Numbered from the stretch's first letter, positions 25,122 to 34,782 are shown. The stretch is 64,000 nucleotides of DNA from Flavobacteriaceae bacterium UBA1903 (GCA_002337605.1 DDGL01000014.1:321827-385826), one strand, 5' to 3'. The notes: generated by a model not told the origin, from the sequence alone. Translations and numbers: made by a program.

Positions 25122-25472
25122 ATGCAAATTCACGTAGTAAAATCTAAGATTCATAGAGTAAAGGTAACAGGAGCCGATCTTAATTACATAGGCAGTATTA
25201 CCATTGACGAAGACCTTTTGGACGCCGCCAATATTATTGAAGGCGAAAAGGTTCAAATTGTAAACAACAACAATGGCGAGCGTTTAGAAACGTATGCAAT
25301 TCCTGGCCCTCGCGGTAGCGGAGAGATCACCTTAAATGGCGCAGCGGCCAGAAAGGTTGCGCCTGGGGATATTCTAATTTTAATAACCTATGCCATGATG
25401 GATCTTGAGGCAGCCAGAGCTTTTAAACCCGCACTGGTATTCCCAAACGAAGAAAACAACCTCCTAACCTAA
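25122..25472 (+). CDS. panD: Aspartate 1-decarboxylase proenzyme
   Basis: The 116-residue proenzyme makes beta-alanine from aspartate for pantothenate synthesis. It cleaves itself between Gly24 and Ser25 (LNYIGSITID) to form the pyruvoyl group; Lys9, Tyr22, the RxE-type loop NNNNGERLETY and AAARKVAPGD are as in the family. The ATG at 25122 gives the conserved start MQIHVVKSKIHRVKVTGAD; an in-frame TTG at 25107 is not needed. One base separates its stop from the next start, so it is probably co-translated with the flippase-like gene. Confidence 0.98.
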   Translation: MQIHVVKSKIHRVKVTGADLNYIGSITIDEDLLDAANIIEGEKVQIVNNNNGERLETYAIPGPRGSGEITLNGAAARKVAPGDILILITYAMMDLEAARAFKPALVFPNEENNLLT

Positions 25473-25473
25473 G

Positions 25474-26451
25474 GTGAATAAATCACTCTCCAAATTTTTA
25501 AGTATTTCCCTGCCTCTGGCTCTGGGTATCTTTTTAATATGGTATGTTTTCAAGCAATTTACACCAGAGCAACTCACCGAACTACAGTTGCATTTTAAAA
25601 ATGCCAACTACTGGTATGTAACCCTATCTGTTTTTCTTAGCGTGCTAAGCCACTTAATTCGTGCGTATCGCTGGAATTTTTTATTGCAACCCTTAGGTTA
25701 CTTCCCGAAACTGGCAAATAATTTTATGGCAGTGTCGGTCGCATACCTTATGAACATTTTTATTCCAAAAAGTGGAGAGGTTTCCAGAGCCGTGGTGTTA
25801 ACCAAATATGAGGATATTCCTTTTGACAAGGGTTTTGGAACAGTGATTTCTGAACGCATCATAGACTTGGTTTTATTAGTGCTTTTTACTGCGCTGGCAT
25901 TGTTCCTTCAGTTTGATGTGCTGTATGGTTATCTGGCAGAGGTTGTTCCCGTACTAAAACTTTTATTGCTTCTGGGAATTGGGGTTGTCATGCTGCTTTC
26001 ATTCATTGCGTTTCTGAAATACTCTAAAAGCAAGCTCAGTTTAAAAATTGGTACGTTAATCAGTGGGCTGAAAGAAGGTGTCTTTAGCATTCTTAAAATG
26101 AAAAAAAAGGGAGCATTTATTTTCTGGAGCGTGGTAATCTGGGGACTATACCTTGCCTCTTTTTATGTTGCTACGCAGGCACTCGAACAAACGACGGATA
26201 TTTCTCTGGGCATCATCATCACTACTTTTGTTGTGGGGAGCTTCACTTTTGGTTTTACGAATAGTGGCTTTGGCACATATCCGGCTGCAGTAATGGGAAT
26301 TTTATTGGTTTTTGAAGTTGCAGAAACTGTAGGGACTGCTTTTGGATGGATTGTCTGGACCAGTCATATGGCATATATTATTATCTCTGGCGGGATTTCT
26401 TTTTTAGCGCTTCCTTTTTACAATAGGAAGCACCTGAAACCTAAACAGTAA
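25474..26451 (+). CDS. Flippase-like integral membrane protein (UPF0104 / LPG synthase TM region)
   Basis: The 325-residue protein is almost wholly membrane-embedded, with about eight hydrophobic segments, and matches the lysylphosphatidylglycerol synthase TM-region family: LIRAYRWNFLLQPLG, NIFIPKSGEVSRAVVLTKYEDIPFDKGFGTVISERIIDLVLL and FTFGFTNSGFGTYPAAVMG are characteristic. The soluble aminoacyl-transfer domain of MprF is absent, so lipid transport or flipping is inferred rather than lysine transfer. It begins with GTG one base after the panD stop. Confidence 0.9.
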   Translation: MNKSLSKFLSISLPLALGIFLIWYVFKQFTPEQLTELQLHFKNANYWYVTLSVFLSVLSHLIRAYRWNFLLQPLGYFPKLANNFMAVSVAYLMNIFIPKSGEVSRAVVLTKYEDIPFDKGFGTVISERIIDLVLLVLFTALALFLQFDVLYGYLAEVVPVLKLLLLLGIGVVMLLSFIAFLKYSKSKLSLKIGTLISGLKEGVFSILKMKKKGAFIFWSVVIWGLYLASFYVATQALEQTTDISLGIIITTFVVGSFTFGFTNSGFGTYPAAVMGILLVFEVAETVGTAFGWIVWTSHMAYIIISGGISFLALPFYNRKHLKPKQ

Positions 26452-26553
26452 AGAGGTTAGCCTTGAAAATTTAATTGTTTGTGGTAATTTCTTTTTAAAT
26501 AAAAAGCCCATAAAGCCCTATTTATTCCTACTCCTTTCTTAAAAAACTTTACG

Positions 26554-27258
26554 TTAAAACAGCTCTTTTACTGCAGCCTTATAGGTCTTAGAAATGGGGA
26601 TCGATGTTTTACCAACAAGAAGCGTATCTGTGTTGTACGCATGAATTTTTTCACGATTAACAACATATCGTCTGTGGGTTTGTACAAATAAACTGGCGGG
26701 TAATTTTTCTAAAAAATCTGTCAATTTATCCCGAATAATAAAACGCTCTGTAGCCATTTCAATTTCCAGATAATTTCCTTCAGACATAATAAATTTTATA
26801 TCGTATACATTTACACGGGTTTGCTTTCCTTTGGTTTTCAGGAAAATATAATTGGGTTTTCTGTCTTTATTTTCTGAAACTCTAATGCGTGTAAATGAGT
26901 TTATAGCAATGGCCAAATTAGTTAAAAGTGTAGGGGCATTATAGGGTTTCATTAAATACCCATTTGGATTGGTAGAAGCCACTCGCTCCAGGGTGTTATT
27001 ATCTCCATAAGCGCTTAAAAAAATAATAGGCATGTCTCTGGACTCCCTGATTTTCTGGGCCAACCACACCCCATCCAGCTCTCCAGCCAGATTTACATCC
27101 AGCAATGCCGCGTCTATGTCTAGTTTTTTAATATCGTCCCAGGCCTTGTCTGCACTTGCTGCACTCCCTACAACATTGTAATTGTTTTGCTCTAAAATTT
27201 CTATTAAAGCAAATCTTGAAATTGCCTGATCTTCTACGATATACACCTTATTTTTCAT
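26554..27258 (-). CDS. LytTR-family response regulator
   Basis: The 234-residue regulator has an N-terminal receiver domain (acidic pair in YIVEDQAIS, phospho-accepting Asp in AALLDVNLAGELDG, conserved Lys in YLMKPYNAP) and a C-terminal LytTR DNA-binding domain from about residue 135 (KFIMSEGNYLEI; LPASLFVQTHRRYVVN; IPISKTYK). It starts 2 bp after the stop of the histidine kinase, so the two form a cognate pair. Targets are not evident. Confidence 0.95.
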   Translation of the reverse strand: MKNKVYIVEDQAISRFALIEILEQNNYNVVGSAASADKAWDDIKKLDIDAALLDVNLAGELDGVWLAQKIRESRDMPIIFLSAYGDNNTLERVASTNPNGYLMKPYNAPTLLTNLAIAINSFTRIRVSENKDRKPNYIFLKTKGKQTRVNVYDIKFIMSEGNYLEIEMATERFIIRDKLTDFLEKLPASLFVQTHRRYVVNREKIHAYNTDTLLVGKTSIPISKTYKAAVKELF

Positions 27259-27260
27259 AC

Positions 27261-29243
27261 TTATGCATCTTTAAATTGTACTGTTACGTGTACGCCATTA
27301 ATTCCGTCTATGTCTATAGTACCGCCCATTTCTTCGGTTAACATTAGGATAAGTCGAAACCCCATGGTTTCTGAAAACTTTTTTTCATACCCCTTTGGCA
27401 GGCCTACGCCATCATCAGCGTAGGTAAAAATATACTCTTTTGCAGATAGGTTTGCTTCCTCTACTGCTTTTAATTCAATTTTTATGGAGCCACCTTTTAG
27501 CCCAAAAGCATACTTTGATGTATTGGTCATTAATTCACTCAATAATAGGCCTAACGGGATAGCTGCATCTATTCCTAAATCTATAGGTGCTACATCTATG
27601 TTGGTTTCAATAGTATTTCCAGGAAGGCTGTACATAAGCTGCCCTACCAGTTTTTCTAAATAACTTTTCATGGGTATAAGCGAATACTTATCCTGTTGAT
27701 ATAACATTTGATGCACCAACGCCATGCTGTGAATTTGTCGTTGGGAATCTTCCAAAACTTTCTGCATGGCTGGAGTATCTACTTTTTTAGTTTGTAACTG
27801 AAGTAATCCGGAAATAACCTGTAAGTTATTTTTCACCCGGTGATGCACTTCTTTTAAGAGTGTTTCTTTTTCTTTAAGAGAAGACTCCAGGTTAGTTTTT
27901 TGTGTCGCAATAGTGCTTTTGTCACGTTGCAGTTTTAGTAAGAAAAATAAAATAAGCAGTAAGGAAACACCTATAATGATAATGGCTACCCATTGGTTGG
28001 CAGCTATTTTTTCAGTAAGACGTGCTTCTCTTTGGCTTGTTTCCAGTGCTATTTCTTTTACATCCACATCATACTTAGCCAATGCTAACAGGTCCTGGCG
28101 CTGTAATCGTTGTTTTTCCAGGGAGTCTGATATCTCCTTAGCTCTATCAAAAAATATATTGGCTTCTTTGGTTCTGTTTTGGCGCAACAACACCTTACCT
28201 CGCAGTTCGTGGAGTAGAATGATAGATTCAGTATCGTCAAATTGATCTATACTGCTGAATGCCAGATCCAGATAGTATTTCGCCTGGTTGACTTCATCTT
28301 TATAAAAATATATCTTGGCAAGATTGTAATAGGCTTTTGTGACAATTCTAGATTCACTAATGCCGTTGTTTGCTGTTGCCGCTTTCATTTCTTCCAGAAA
28401 ATAAGGCAGTGCCTCTTCGTAATTCCCTTCTTCAAAATACAACTGGCCAATACTTCCTTCAATTACATTTTTAAAATAGTCTTTGTATTCTTCATCCCTA
28501 ACCTGAACATATCCAAGCCCATCCGGTTTTTGTAGCTCAATTAAGGCTGTATCATAATATTTTCGTGCCTTTTCAAACTCTTTTAATTTAAAGAAAGAGA
28601 GCCCTGCATTATGGTACATACTAGACACCATAAGCTGATTCCCAGACACCCTATAGGCATCTGCTTGCTTGATGAAATTGGCCGCAGCTTTTGGGTATTG
28701 CCGCAAGCTGTAATAAGTCATCCCAATGCGCTCTGCAGAAGTATACCCTTGTTTTAAATATCCGTTTTCTTCTGTAAAATACTTTTCAGCAAGAGGTTCT
28801 AAAGCCAGCACTTCATTATAGGCTTCCATTTTTGTGTAGGCGTTGGCAACTAAAAAAACTACATCTGCCATTTGGTTGGGACGCAAGTTTTCTTCGTAAT
28901 TGAGCAACTCTTCTCCCAATTGTATTGCTGTTATATTATTGGCCATTTTTTCATGAAAACGCGCCAACATAAGTTTAGCCTGGAGCACCTCTTCGAGCGT
29001 TCCTTGCTTTTCAGCCCACTGCAAAGCACTTTTTTGATATGTAAGAAGGTAAGAATACTGCTTTTTTAACTCGGCCTCTCTGGTTTTTTTTACTACCAAC
29101 GAGTCTATCATTACCAAACGATCGAAACCAGCTCTGGTCTTTACAGGGTATTCTAATTGAGATGTAATAGCTTCCAGCTGCTTTATTTGAGCCATGCAGA
29201 GGGTGCAAAAAAGAAAACATAGTATGTAGAGAATGTTCTTCAA
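27261..29243 (-). CDS. TPR-containing sensor histidine kinase (HisKA_2 type)
   Basis: The 660-residue kinase has a signal peptide (to about residue 18), a periplasmic array of TPR units (about 30-400), one TM helix (WVAIIIIGVSLLLILFFLL, about 418-436), a coiled linker, a HisKA_2 domain with phospho-accepting His in LLKEVHHRVKNNLQVISGLL near residue 470, and a HATPase_c domain (ELMTNTSKYAFG; YADDGVGLPKG). It should phosphorylate the LytTR regulator encoded next. What the TPR domain senses is unknown. Confidence 0.93.
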   Translation of the reverse strand: MKNILYILCFLFCTLCMAQIKQLEAITSQLEYPVKTRAGFDRLVMIDSLVVKKTREAELKKQYSYLLTYQKSALQWAEKQGTLEEVLQAKLMLARFHEKMANNITAIQLGEELLNYEENLRPNQMADVVFLVANAYTKMEAYNEVLALEPLAEKYFTEENGYLKQGYTSAERIGMTYYSLRQYPKAAANFIKQADAYRVSGNQLMVSSMYHNAGLSFFKLKEFEKARKYYDTALIELQKPDGLGYVQVRDEEYKDYFKNVIEGSIGQLYFEEGNYEEALPYFLEEMKAATANNGISESRIVTKAYYNLAKIYFYKDEVNQAKYYLDLAFSSIDQFDDTESIILLHELRGKVLLRQNRTKEANIFFDRAKEISDSLEKQRLQRQDLLALAKYDVDVKEIALETSQREARLTEKIAANQWVAIIIIGVSLLLILFFLLKLQRDKSTIATQKTNLESSLKEKETLLKEVHHRVKNNLQVISGLLQLQTKKVDTPAMQKVLEDSQRQIHSMALVHQMLYQQDKYSLIPMKSYLEKLVGQLMYSLPGNTIETNIDVAPIDLGIDAAIPLGLLLSELMTNTSKYAFGLKGGSIKIELKAVEEANLSAKEYIFTYADDGVGLPKGYEKKFSETMGFRLILMLTEEMGGTIDIDGINGVHVTVQFKDA

Positions 29244-29356
29244 TGAAAATTAGTACTAAATTGAAAGTAAGCATCTGAAAACCTAAAGCACATAATTTTT
29301 GCGAAATACGTCTTTTTTTTTGTGATATGAGCTGTGTTTTGATGCATAAAAAATGC

Positions 29357-30412
29357 TTACCGCTTCTTTTTAAGATAAATTAATACGATGACTAAAATAA
29401 TAATGACAAGGCTAAATACCAGCAGCGACCACTTAATAATTCCCTGGTTGCTAAGTTTTTCTTCATTTAATTTGTTTAAAAGGTCTGCTTTTGTAGCGGC
29501 GGCTTTATATAGCTCTGTATCAAATTTGGCGGTGGCATTTTCGATTAATTGCATTCTGTCTTTTTCAAACAGCACCTTATTTATACTGTCGTATCTTACA
29601 AAAGCATTGTATGCTTCTGCAGTTTTGTTCAATGCATATAGCGCTTCACTTTTTCTTTTATAGGCTTCTACCACATAGCTATCTACATACCCGCCCCTTT
29701 CTCCAAAGTCAATAGCTTTTTCAAAGTCCCGGACGGCGCCCACGTACTCTTTGTTCTCCATTTTAAGCCTGCCAGACAGAAGGTTGTACTCTGTTGTGAG
29801 TCCTTTAAAATCTTTCATGCTATTCAAACTCAACGTTGTGCTATCAAAATACTTTTGTGCATTCACAAAGTCTTTCTGGTTTATATAAGCTTCGGTCAAG
29901 TTATGATAGGAAATTGTAATTTGCAAAGTGTCCTGTAACCCCTTAAAAAGAGCCAATGATTTTTTAAACAACGGGATGCTTTTTGCATATTCTTCTGTAG
30001 AAACATAAACAGCTCCTTCTATATTATACGCCCTCCCCATTCGTAGAGTATCATTGTTTCTCAGGGCATATTCTTTATAGGGTTTTATGTACCGCAATAC
30101 ATTATCAAATTCTTCAAGATATAAATGCGTAGCAGCAAGAATGTAGCGGGAATAGTAGGCAGCACCAGAATCACCAATTTTCTCTGCCAGGTGCATATTC
30201 TTTATACTTCGTGAGATAACATCGTAATACTTCCCTTCAAACAACAAGAAATCTGCACTATCCTGTTGTTGCTTTAGACGTTCTTTCAATTGTTCTTCAG
30301 AAGCGCCTTCTGCCATTCGCCGAAGACTTTCCTGTCCATATACCCAGGAAGTATATAAAAAGAATATAAAAAACCAAGAAATCGGAGTTAGAATGTTAGT
30401 TGAAAAGTTCAT
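29357..30412 (-). CDS. TPR sensor-like membrane protein lacking an output domain
   Basis: The 351-residue protein has a signal peptide (to about VYGQ, residue 27), TPR-like helical repeats (about 50-290), an amphipathic linker and one C-terminal TM helix (about 326-345), and stops at LKKKR right after it. This is the architecture of the input half of TPR histidine kinases or TPR-HTH regulators without any cytoplasmic output. No kinase remnant is visible in the 113 bp to the next gene, so it may be a natural stand-alone sensor or partner of the neighbouring kinase, upstream on the same strand. Confidence 0.85.
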   Translation of the reverse strand: MNFSTNILTPISWFFIFFLYTSWVYGQESLRRMAEGASEEQLKERLKQQQDSADFLLFEGKYYDVISRSIKNMHLAEKIGDSGAAYYSRYILAATHLYLEEFDNVLRYIKPYKEYALRNNDTLRMGRAYNIEGAVYVSTEEYAKSIPLFKKSLALFKGLQDTLQITISYHNLTEAYINQKDFVNAQKYFDSTTLSLNSMKDFKGLTTEYNLLSGRLKMENKEYVGAVRDFEKAIDFGERGGYVDSYVVEAYKRKSEALYALNKTAEAYNAFVRYDSINKVLFEKDRMQLIENATAKFDTELYKAAATKADLLNKLNEEKLSNQGIIKWSLLVFSLVIIILVIVLIYLKKKR

Positions 30413-30699
30413 TGTTCACCAAAGTTAATAAGAAGGTTTTTTATAAGGTCTTAATAAATCTGTACTGTAAATGTACTTCAAAAATGCAACAACCCACTTC
30501 TGGTGAAGCTACACTTCCCCGAATTTAATATTCACAGGGTATGGAAAAATACTTTTTACAAATTGCTTTGTAGTTTTAATGTGAAATAACATCATTTTTT
30601 TGTGAAGTATGCTTTTTCTGAAAAGACAGTTTGGAAGGCACTACCAATCCAACTCTTGAAAATTTTAGTATCTTTCGGTTTCTTAAAATTTCAGAAAAA

Positions 30700-31854
30700 A
30701 TGAAACGTTTTTTACTCCTTTCAGCTTGCTTTTTCATCACCCTTTCAACCCTTGGACAATCTAAGATTATATATGAAGAATTTGCTTCCACCAAATTAGA
30801 TGAAACACGCAGGTTGAAAATTCAACTCCCGAGGGATTATGATATAAATACAGAAAAAGTATACCCAATTATTGTGGTGATGGATGCCAACTATTTGTTT
30901 GAGCCCGTAGCTGGAAATGTAGATTACTTTAGCTATTGGGAAGATATGCCAGAAAGCATTGTAGTAGGGATTATGCAAGGGGATTCCAGGTATGATGATG
31001 GCGCGTATGACGACACCAACTTTATGCCTGAAGATAAAGGAGCCGATTTCTTTGAGTTTGTTGGCCTGGAGCTTTTACCGTATATAGATGAAACCTATAG
31101 AACAGCTCAATTTACCATTGCCGTAGGACACGATTTTACCTCCAATTTTATTAATTACTACCTTTTTAAGGATCCCCCACTTTTTAATGGATATATAAAC
31201 TTAAGCCCGGATCTGGCCCCTATGATGGCAGAGCGTATTCCGCAACGAATTCCAGCAATTGAAAGTAAAACATTTTACTACTTGGCCACGGGAACCGATG
31301 ATATTCCAGACCTTAGGGAACTTACGCTAGAACTAGATGCAGCTCTTAAACCTTTAAAAAGTGATAATTTTGATTATCATTTCGACGATTTTGAAGGTGC
31401 TACACACTATTCATTAGTGGCCCGAGCCATCCCTTCAGCCTTAGAGAAAATGTTCTCTGTTTACCGCCCTATAAGCAAACAGGAGTTTACTGAAAAGCTT
31501 CTTAAAATGGATACGCCTATAAGTGATTATTTACTGGAAAAATACCAGATAATTGAAAACCTTTTTGGACTTACCAACCCCATACGTGTAAATGACTATA
31601 TCGCTACAGCAACCGCTGCCGAAAAGAAAAAACAATGGGAGTCCCTAAGAACTATTGCTTCCCTGGCTCAAAAACAGTATCCGGACACCGTTTTGGGAGA
31701 TTATTATATGGGACTTGCATTAGAAGGTATGGGCGATACCAAAAAAGCCATGCGTACGTTCCAGGGAGCTTTCGATAAGGAGGAAGTAGACTTCATCACC
31801 ATAGATCTAATGTTAGAAAAAGCCGATAAGATTAAAACCGATTTTGGCTATTAG
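30700..31854 (+). CDS. Secreted esterase-fold (alpha/beta-hydrolase) protein with Asp at the nucleophile position
   Basis: Starting at the Met at 30700 (MKRFLLLSACFFITLSTLGQ, a Sec signal), the 384-residue protein matches the esterase D/enterochelin-esterase-like family: RRLKIQLPRDYD, VYPIIVVMDANYLF, and a His in FEGATHYSLVARAIP. The nucleophile elbow reads VGHDFTSNF, with Asp145 where esterases have Ser, so it is either inactive as an esterase or uses Asp. The last 75 residues look like a TPR hairpin. It sits 10 bp before radA and is probably co-transcribed, a neighbourhood I believe is common in this family of bacteria. An upstream in-frame ATG at 30631 is not preferred because it would bury the signal peptide. 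Confidence 0.85.
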   Translation: MKRFLLLSACFFITLSTLGQSKIIYEEFASTKLDETRRLKIQLPRDYDINTEKVYPIIVVMDANYLFEPVAGNVDYFSYWEDMPESIVVGIMQGDSRYDDGAYDDTNFMPEDKGADFFEFVGLELLPYIDETYRTAQFTIAVGHDFTSNFINYYLFKDPPLFNGYINLSPDLAPMMAERIPQRIPAIESKTFYYLATGTDDIPDLRELTLELDAALKPLKSDNFDYHFDDFEGATHYSLVARAIPSALEKMFSVYRPISKQEFTEKLLKMDTPISDYLLEKYQIIENLFGLTNPIRVNDYIATATAAEKKKQWESLRTIASLAQKQYPDTVLGDYYMGLALEGMGDTKKAMRTFQGAFDKEEVDFITIDLMLEKADKIKTDFGY

Positions 31855-31863
31855 CCCTACCCT

Positions 31864-33237
31864 ATGGCCAAAACAAAAACTACTTTTTTCTGTCAAAATT
31901 GTGGCGCTCAGTTCGCCAAATGGCAAGGACAATGCACCTCCTGCAAGGAGTGGAATACCATTGCTGAAGAAGTGATCCAAAAAGCTGAAAAAGTTTCCTG
32001 GGACACTAATACAGCTCAAACTTCGAATTCTGTAAAACGGGTAGCAAAACCTATATTAGTTTCTGAAATTTCCTCAGAAAAAGAAGCGCGCCTTAACACC
32101 AAAAATGAAGAATTGAATCGCGTTCTGGGCGGTGGCCTGGTTCCTGGCAGTCTGACATTACTAGGCGGCGAACCCGGGATTGGAAAGAGTACCTTAATGC
32201 TTCAGGTAGCATTACAGTTGCCTTATAAAACCCTCTATGTTTCCGGAGAAGAAAGTGCGCAACAAATAAAAATGCGCGCTGCACGTGTTCATCCAGAAGC
32301 GAATAGCTGTTACATACTCACCGAAACCAAAACGCAACATATCTTTCGCAATATTGCCGAAATGCAACCCGACATTGTTGTAATAGACTCCATACAAACC
32401 CTGCATACCGATTATATAGAAAGTAGTGCTGGTAGTATTTCACAAATTAGGGAGTGTACTACAGAGCTTATAAAATTTGCCAAGGAAACTGCTACCCCTG
32501 TTATTTTAATCGGCCATATTACCAAAGACGGGAACATTGCTGGCCCAAAGATTTTGGAGCACATGGTAGACACGGTCCTTCAGTTTGAAGGCGACCGAAA
32601 CCATATTTATCGAATTTTACGCGCTAACAAAAATCGTTTTGGAAGCACGAATGAGTTAGGCATTTATGAAATGCAAGGCAGCGGCCTTAGAGAAGTAAGC
32701 AATCCTTCTGAAATTTTAATTTCTAAAAATGAAGAGGAGTTAAGCGGCACTGCCATTGCTTCCACCCTGGAAGGAATGCGCCCACTTATGATCGAAATTC
32801 AAGCCCTGGTTTCAACAGCTGTCTACGGAACACCTCAACGCAGCGCCACAGGGTACAATGCCAAACGCCTTAATATGATTTTGGCTGTATTGGAAAAAAG
32901 AGCTGGATTTAAACTAGGTGCAAAAGATGTTTTTTTGAATGTAACCGGCGGAATTTCGGTAGACGACCCAGCAATAGATCTTGCTGTAGTGGCTGCTGTA
33001 CTCTCCTCCAATATTGATATTGCCATTAACAAACGTATATGTTTTGCTGCTGAAATTGGTTTGGCTGGTGAAGTACGACCCGTTACCCGGGTAGATCAGC
33101 GCATTCTGGAAGCCGAAAAATTAGGGTTTGAAAGTATTATCATTTCAAAATACTGCAAACTTCCGAAAGAGAACTACGGTATTCAGATTATAAAGCTTGC
33201 TAAGGTAAACGATGTAGTACAGCATCTTTTTGGGTAA
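31864..33237 (+). CDS. radA: DNA repair protein RadA
   Basis: The 457-residue RecA-like helicase helps branch migration during recombinational repair. It has the N-terminal zinc finger (Cys10, Cys13, Cys24, Cys27), a Walker A GGEPGIGKST at about residues 102-111, the family motif KNRFGSTNELGIYEM, and a C-terminal Lon-like domain (NVTGGISVDDPAIDLAVVAA; AAEIGLAGEVRPV). All expected parts are intact. Confidence 0.98.
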   Translation: MAKTKTTFFCQNCGAQFAKWQGQCTSCKEWNTIAEEVIQKAEKVSWDTNTAQTSNSVKRVAKPILVSEISSEKEARLNTKNEELNRVLGGGLVPGSLTLLGGEPGIGKSTLMLQVALQLPYKTLYVSGEESAQQIKMRAARVHPEANSCYILTETKTQHIFRNIAEMQPDIVVIDSIQTLHTDYIESSAGSISQIRECTTELIKFAKETATPVILIGHITKDGNIAGPKILEHMVDTVLQFEGDRNHIYRILRANKNRFGSTNELGIYEMQGSGLREVSNPSEILISKNEEELSGTAIASTLEGMRPLMIEIQALVSTAVYGTPQRSATGYNAKRLNMILAVLEKRAGFKLGAKDVFLNVTGGISVDDPAIDLAVVAAVLSSNIDIAINKRICFAAEIGLAGEVRPVTRVDQRILEAEKLGFESIIISKYCKLPKENYGIQIIKLAKVNDVVQHLFG

Positions 33238-33300
33238 AAAGAATTCCTTAAGACACCGGCTCCTTCAGGCATTTTTAAACTGAAATTAGCGGTTAGTAAC

Positions 33301-33550
33301 TTACTCTTTAATCAGTTGTTTTGTCAGAATGCCCCCATTGGTTTCAATCTGCACAAAATAAGTCGCTCTACCTCCCAGCCATAAGAACCCATCGGTATCA
33401 AAGACCAGATCATTTATAATATCAAGTTCCACACCATCATCCTTCCCTAAAACCTTATGTACCACCTTACTATTTTGCCCAATAACACCAAGGCGTATCA
33501 ATAATACAATTATACAGGCACCTACATGCAACAAATTCAGATTTTTAGGT
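33301..33550 (-). pseudogene. Chimeric gene remnant: start of a propeller sensor joined to the end of a T9SS protein
   Basis: The minus strand reads as a hydrophobic signal-like stretch (GACIIVLLIRLGVIGQ), then NSKVVHKVLGKDDGVELDIINDLVFDTDGFLWLGG, which looks like the first repeat of a two-component-regulator propeller, and then directly RATYFVQIETNGGILTKQLIKE, the end of a T9SS sorting domain. The join falls near 33370. No clear ATG precedes it outside the divergent M23 gene. The most economical reading is a remnant left after a deletion fused two genes. A functional small secreted protein starting at a TTG near 33530 is possible but unlikely. Confidence 0.55.
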
Positions 33551-33583
33551 AGCTTTGGTATAATTTCTGCTGAAAAACAGGTT

Positions 33584-34720
33584 ATGAACAAATCACACTT
33601 TCTTGCTTTAGGAACCCTACTCCTGGCCATTCTGGGTTGCGAACAAGTGCAAAAAGTAACCGATGTAGTGACCCAACCCACCGCGAGAGAAGTGTATGAC
33701 AGAAACTTTAAAAATAAGGACTCTTTGCTGTTGCAATGGAAAGAAGCCTTCAACAAAGCACAGCAGGATAGTATTATAGTAACGCTTCCCTATGCGGAAA
33801 GCGGTGTTTTTTCTGAAAATGCTTTTAACGTGTATAGCTATGACGTTCAACTACAGGAAGGTGAAAAACTAATTGTTTCCGTTCAAAAGCAACCGGATTC
33901 TACTCAGATTTTTATTGAAGTGTTCCAAAAACCTAAAGATTCTACAAAAACTTTAAAACTGCTAAAGGCTTCTGAACCTGGGAGCAGTGAACTCACGCAT
34001 ACCATTTCAAATTACGGGTACTATAAAATAACCGTTCAGTCAGAAATGAAACGGGCAGCTCCCTTTCAACTAAAAATTTATACACAACCCACCTATGGTT
34101 TCCCAGTGAGTGGCGCGGGTAATAAAAATGTGCAAAGTCTTTGGGCAGCCTCCCGCGATGGCGGAAAGCGCTCCCACGAAGGTATCGACATTTTCGCTCC
34201 CAGAGGCACCCCGCTAATCGCCATTACCGATGGCCGCATCACCTCTACAGGTGATCGTGGTCTGGGCGGAAAGCAGGTTTGGTTACGGGATGGCTTGTTT
34301 GGTAAAACTATGTACTATGCGCATTTGGACAGTATACATGTTGCGGAAGGACAGCGTGTAAAGTTAGGAGACACTATAGGATTTGTTGGAAACACTGGGA
34401 ATGCAGAAACTACCGAGCCGCATTTGCACTTCGGAATTTATAAAGGAAGTACGGGCCCTGTGAATCCATATCCCTATGTAAAGCAAACCGAAATACCTGA
34501 AATCACTACCCTAAATACCAAAACCCGCGGAGTGATAAACAGAAATAAAACGTCTATCCATCAAGGACCCTCATCGGCTCTTGATGAAGTGGGTATTGTT
34601 TCAAAAAATGATACAATTTCAATTCTTGGACAGTACGGCTCCTGGTTTCATATTGTGGCAAAGGATACTCTAAAAGGCTATGTTTCTCGAAATCGTGTGG
34701 CAGCGCTTCCTTCAAATTAA
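33584..34720 (+). CDS. M23-family metallopeptidase lipoprotein with SH3-like tail
   Basis: The 378-residue precursor has a lipobox at LAILGC (Cys19). A beta-rich region (about 60-165, resembling pre-peptidase domains) is followed by a LytM/M23 domain: SHEGIDIFAPRGTPLIAITDG with His and Asp ligands and EPHLHFGIYKG with the HxH pair. The C-terminal 60 residues (NKTSIHQGPSSALDEVGIVSKNDTISILGQYGSWFHIV) form a bacterial SH3-type domain. All zinc ligands appear present, so an active peptidoglycan endopeptidase on the periplasmic face of a membrane is expected. Confidence 0.92.
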   Translation: MNKSHFLALGTLLLAILGCEQVQKVTDVVTQPTAREVYDRNFKNKDSLLLQWKEAFNKAQQDSIIVTLPYAESGVFSENAFNVYSYDVQLQEGEKLIVSVQKQPDSTQIFIEVFQKPKDSTKTLKLLKASEPGSSELTHTISNYGYYKITVQSEMKRAAPFQLKIYTQPTYGFPVSGAGNKNVQSLWAASRDGGKRSHEGIDIFAPRGTPLIAITDGRITSTGDRGLGGKQVWLRDGLFGKTMYYAHLDSIHVAEGQRVKLGDTIGFVGNTGNAETTEPHLHFGIYKGSTGPVNPYPYVKQTEIPEITTLNTKTRGVINRNKTSIHQGPSSALDEVGIVSKNDTISILGQYGSWFHIVAKDTLKGYVSRNRVAALPSN

Positions 34721-34782
34721 CACTTTTTTGGGCATCTTACGTTGCAACAGCTAGTATCTTTAGTTTTATAAATAACTAGCAC

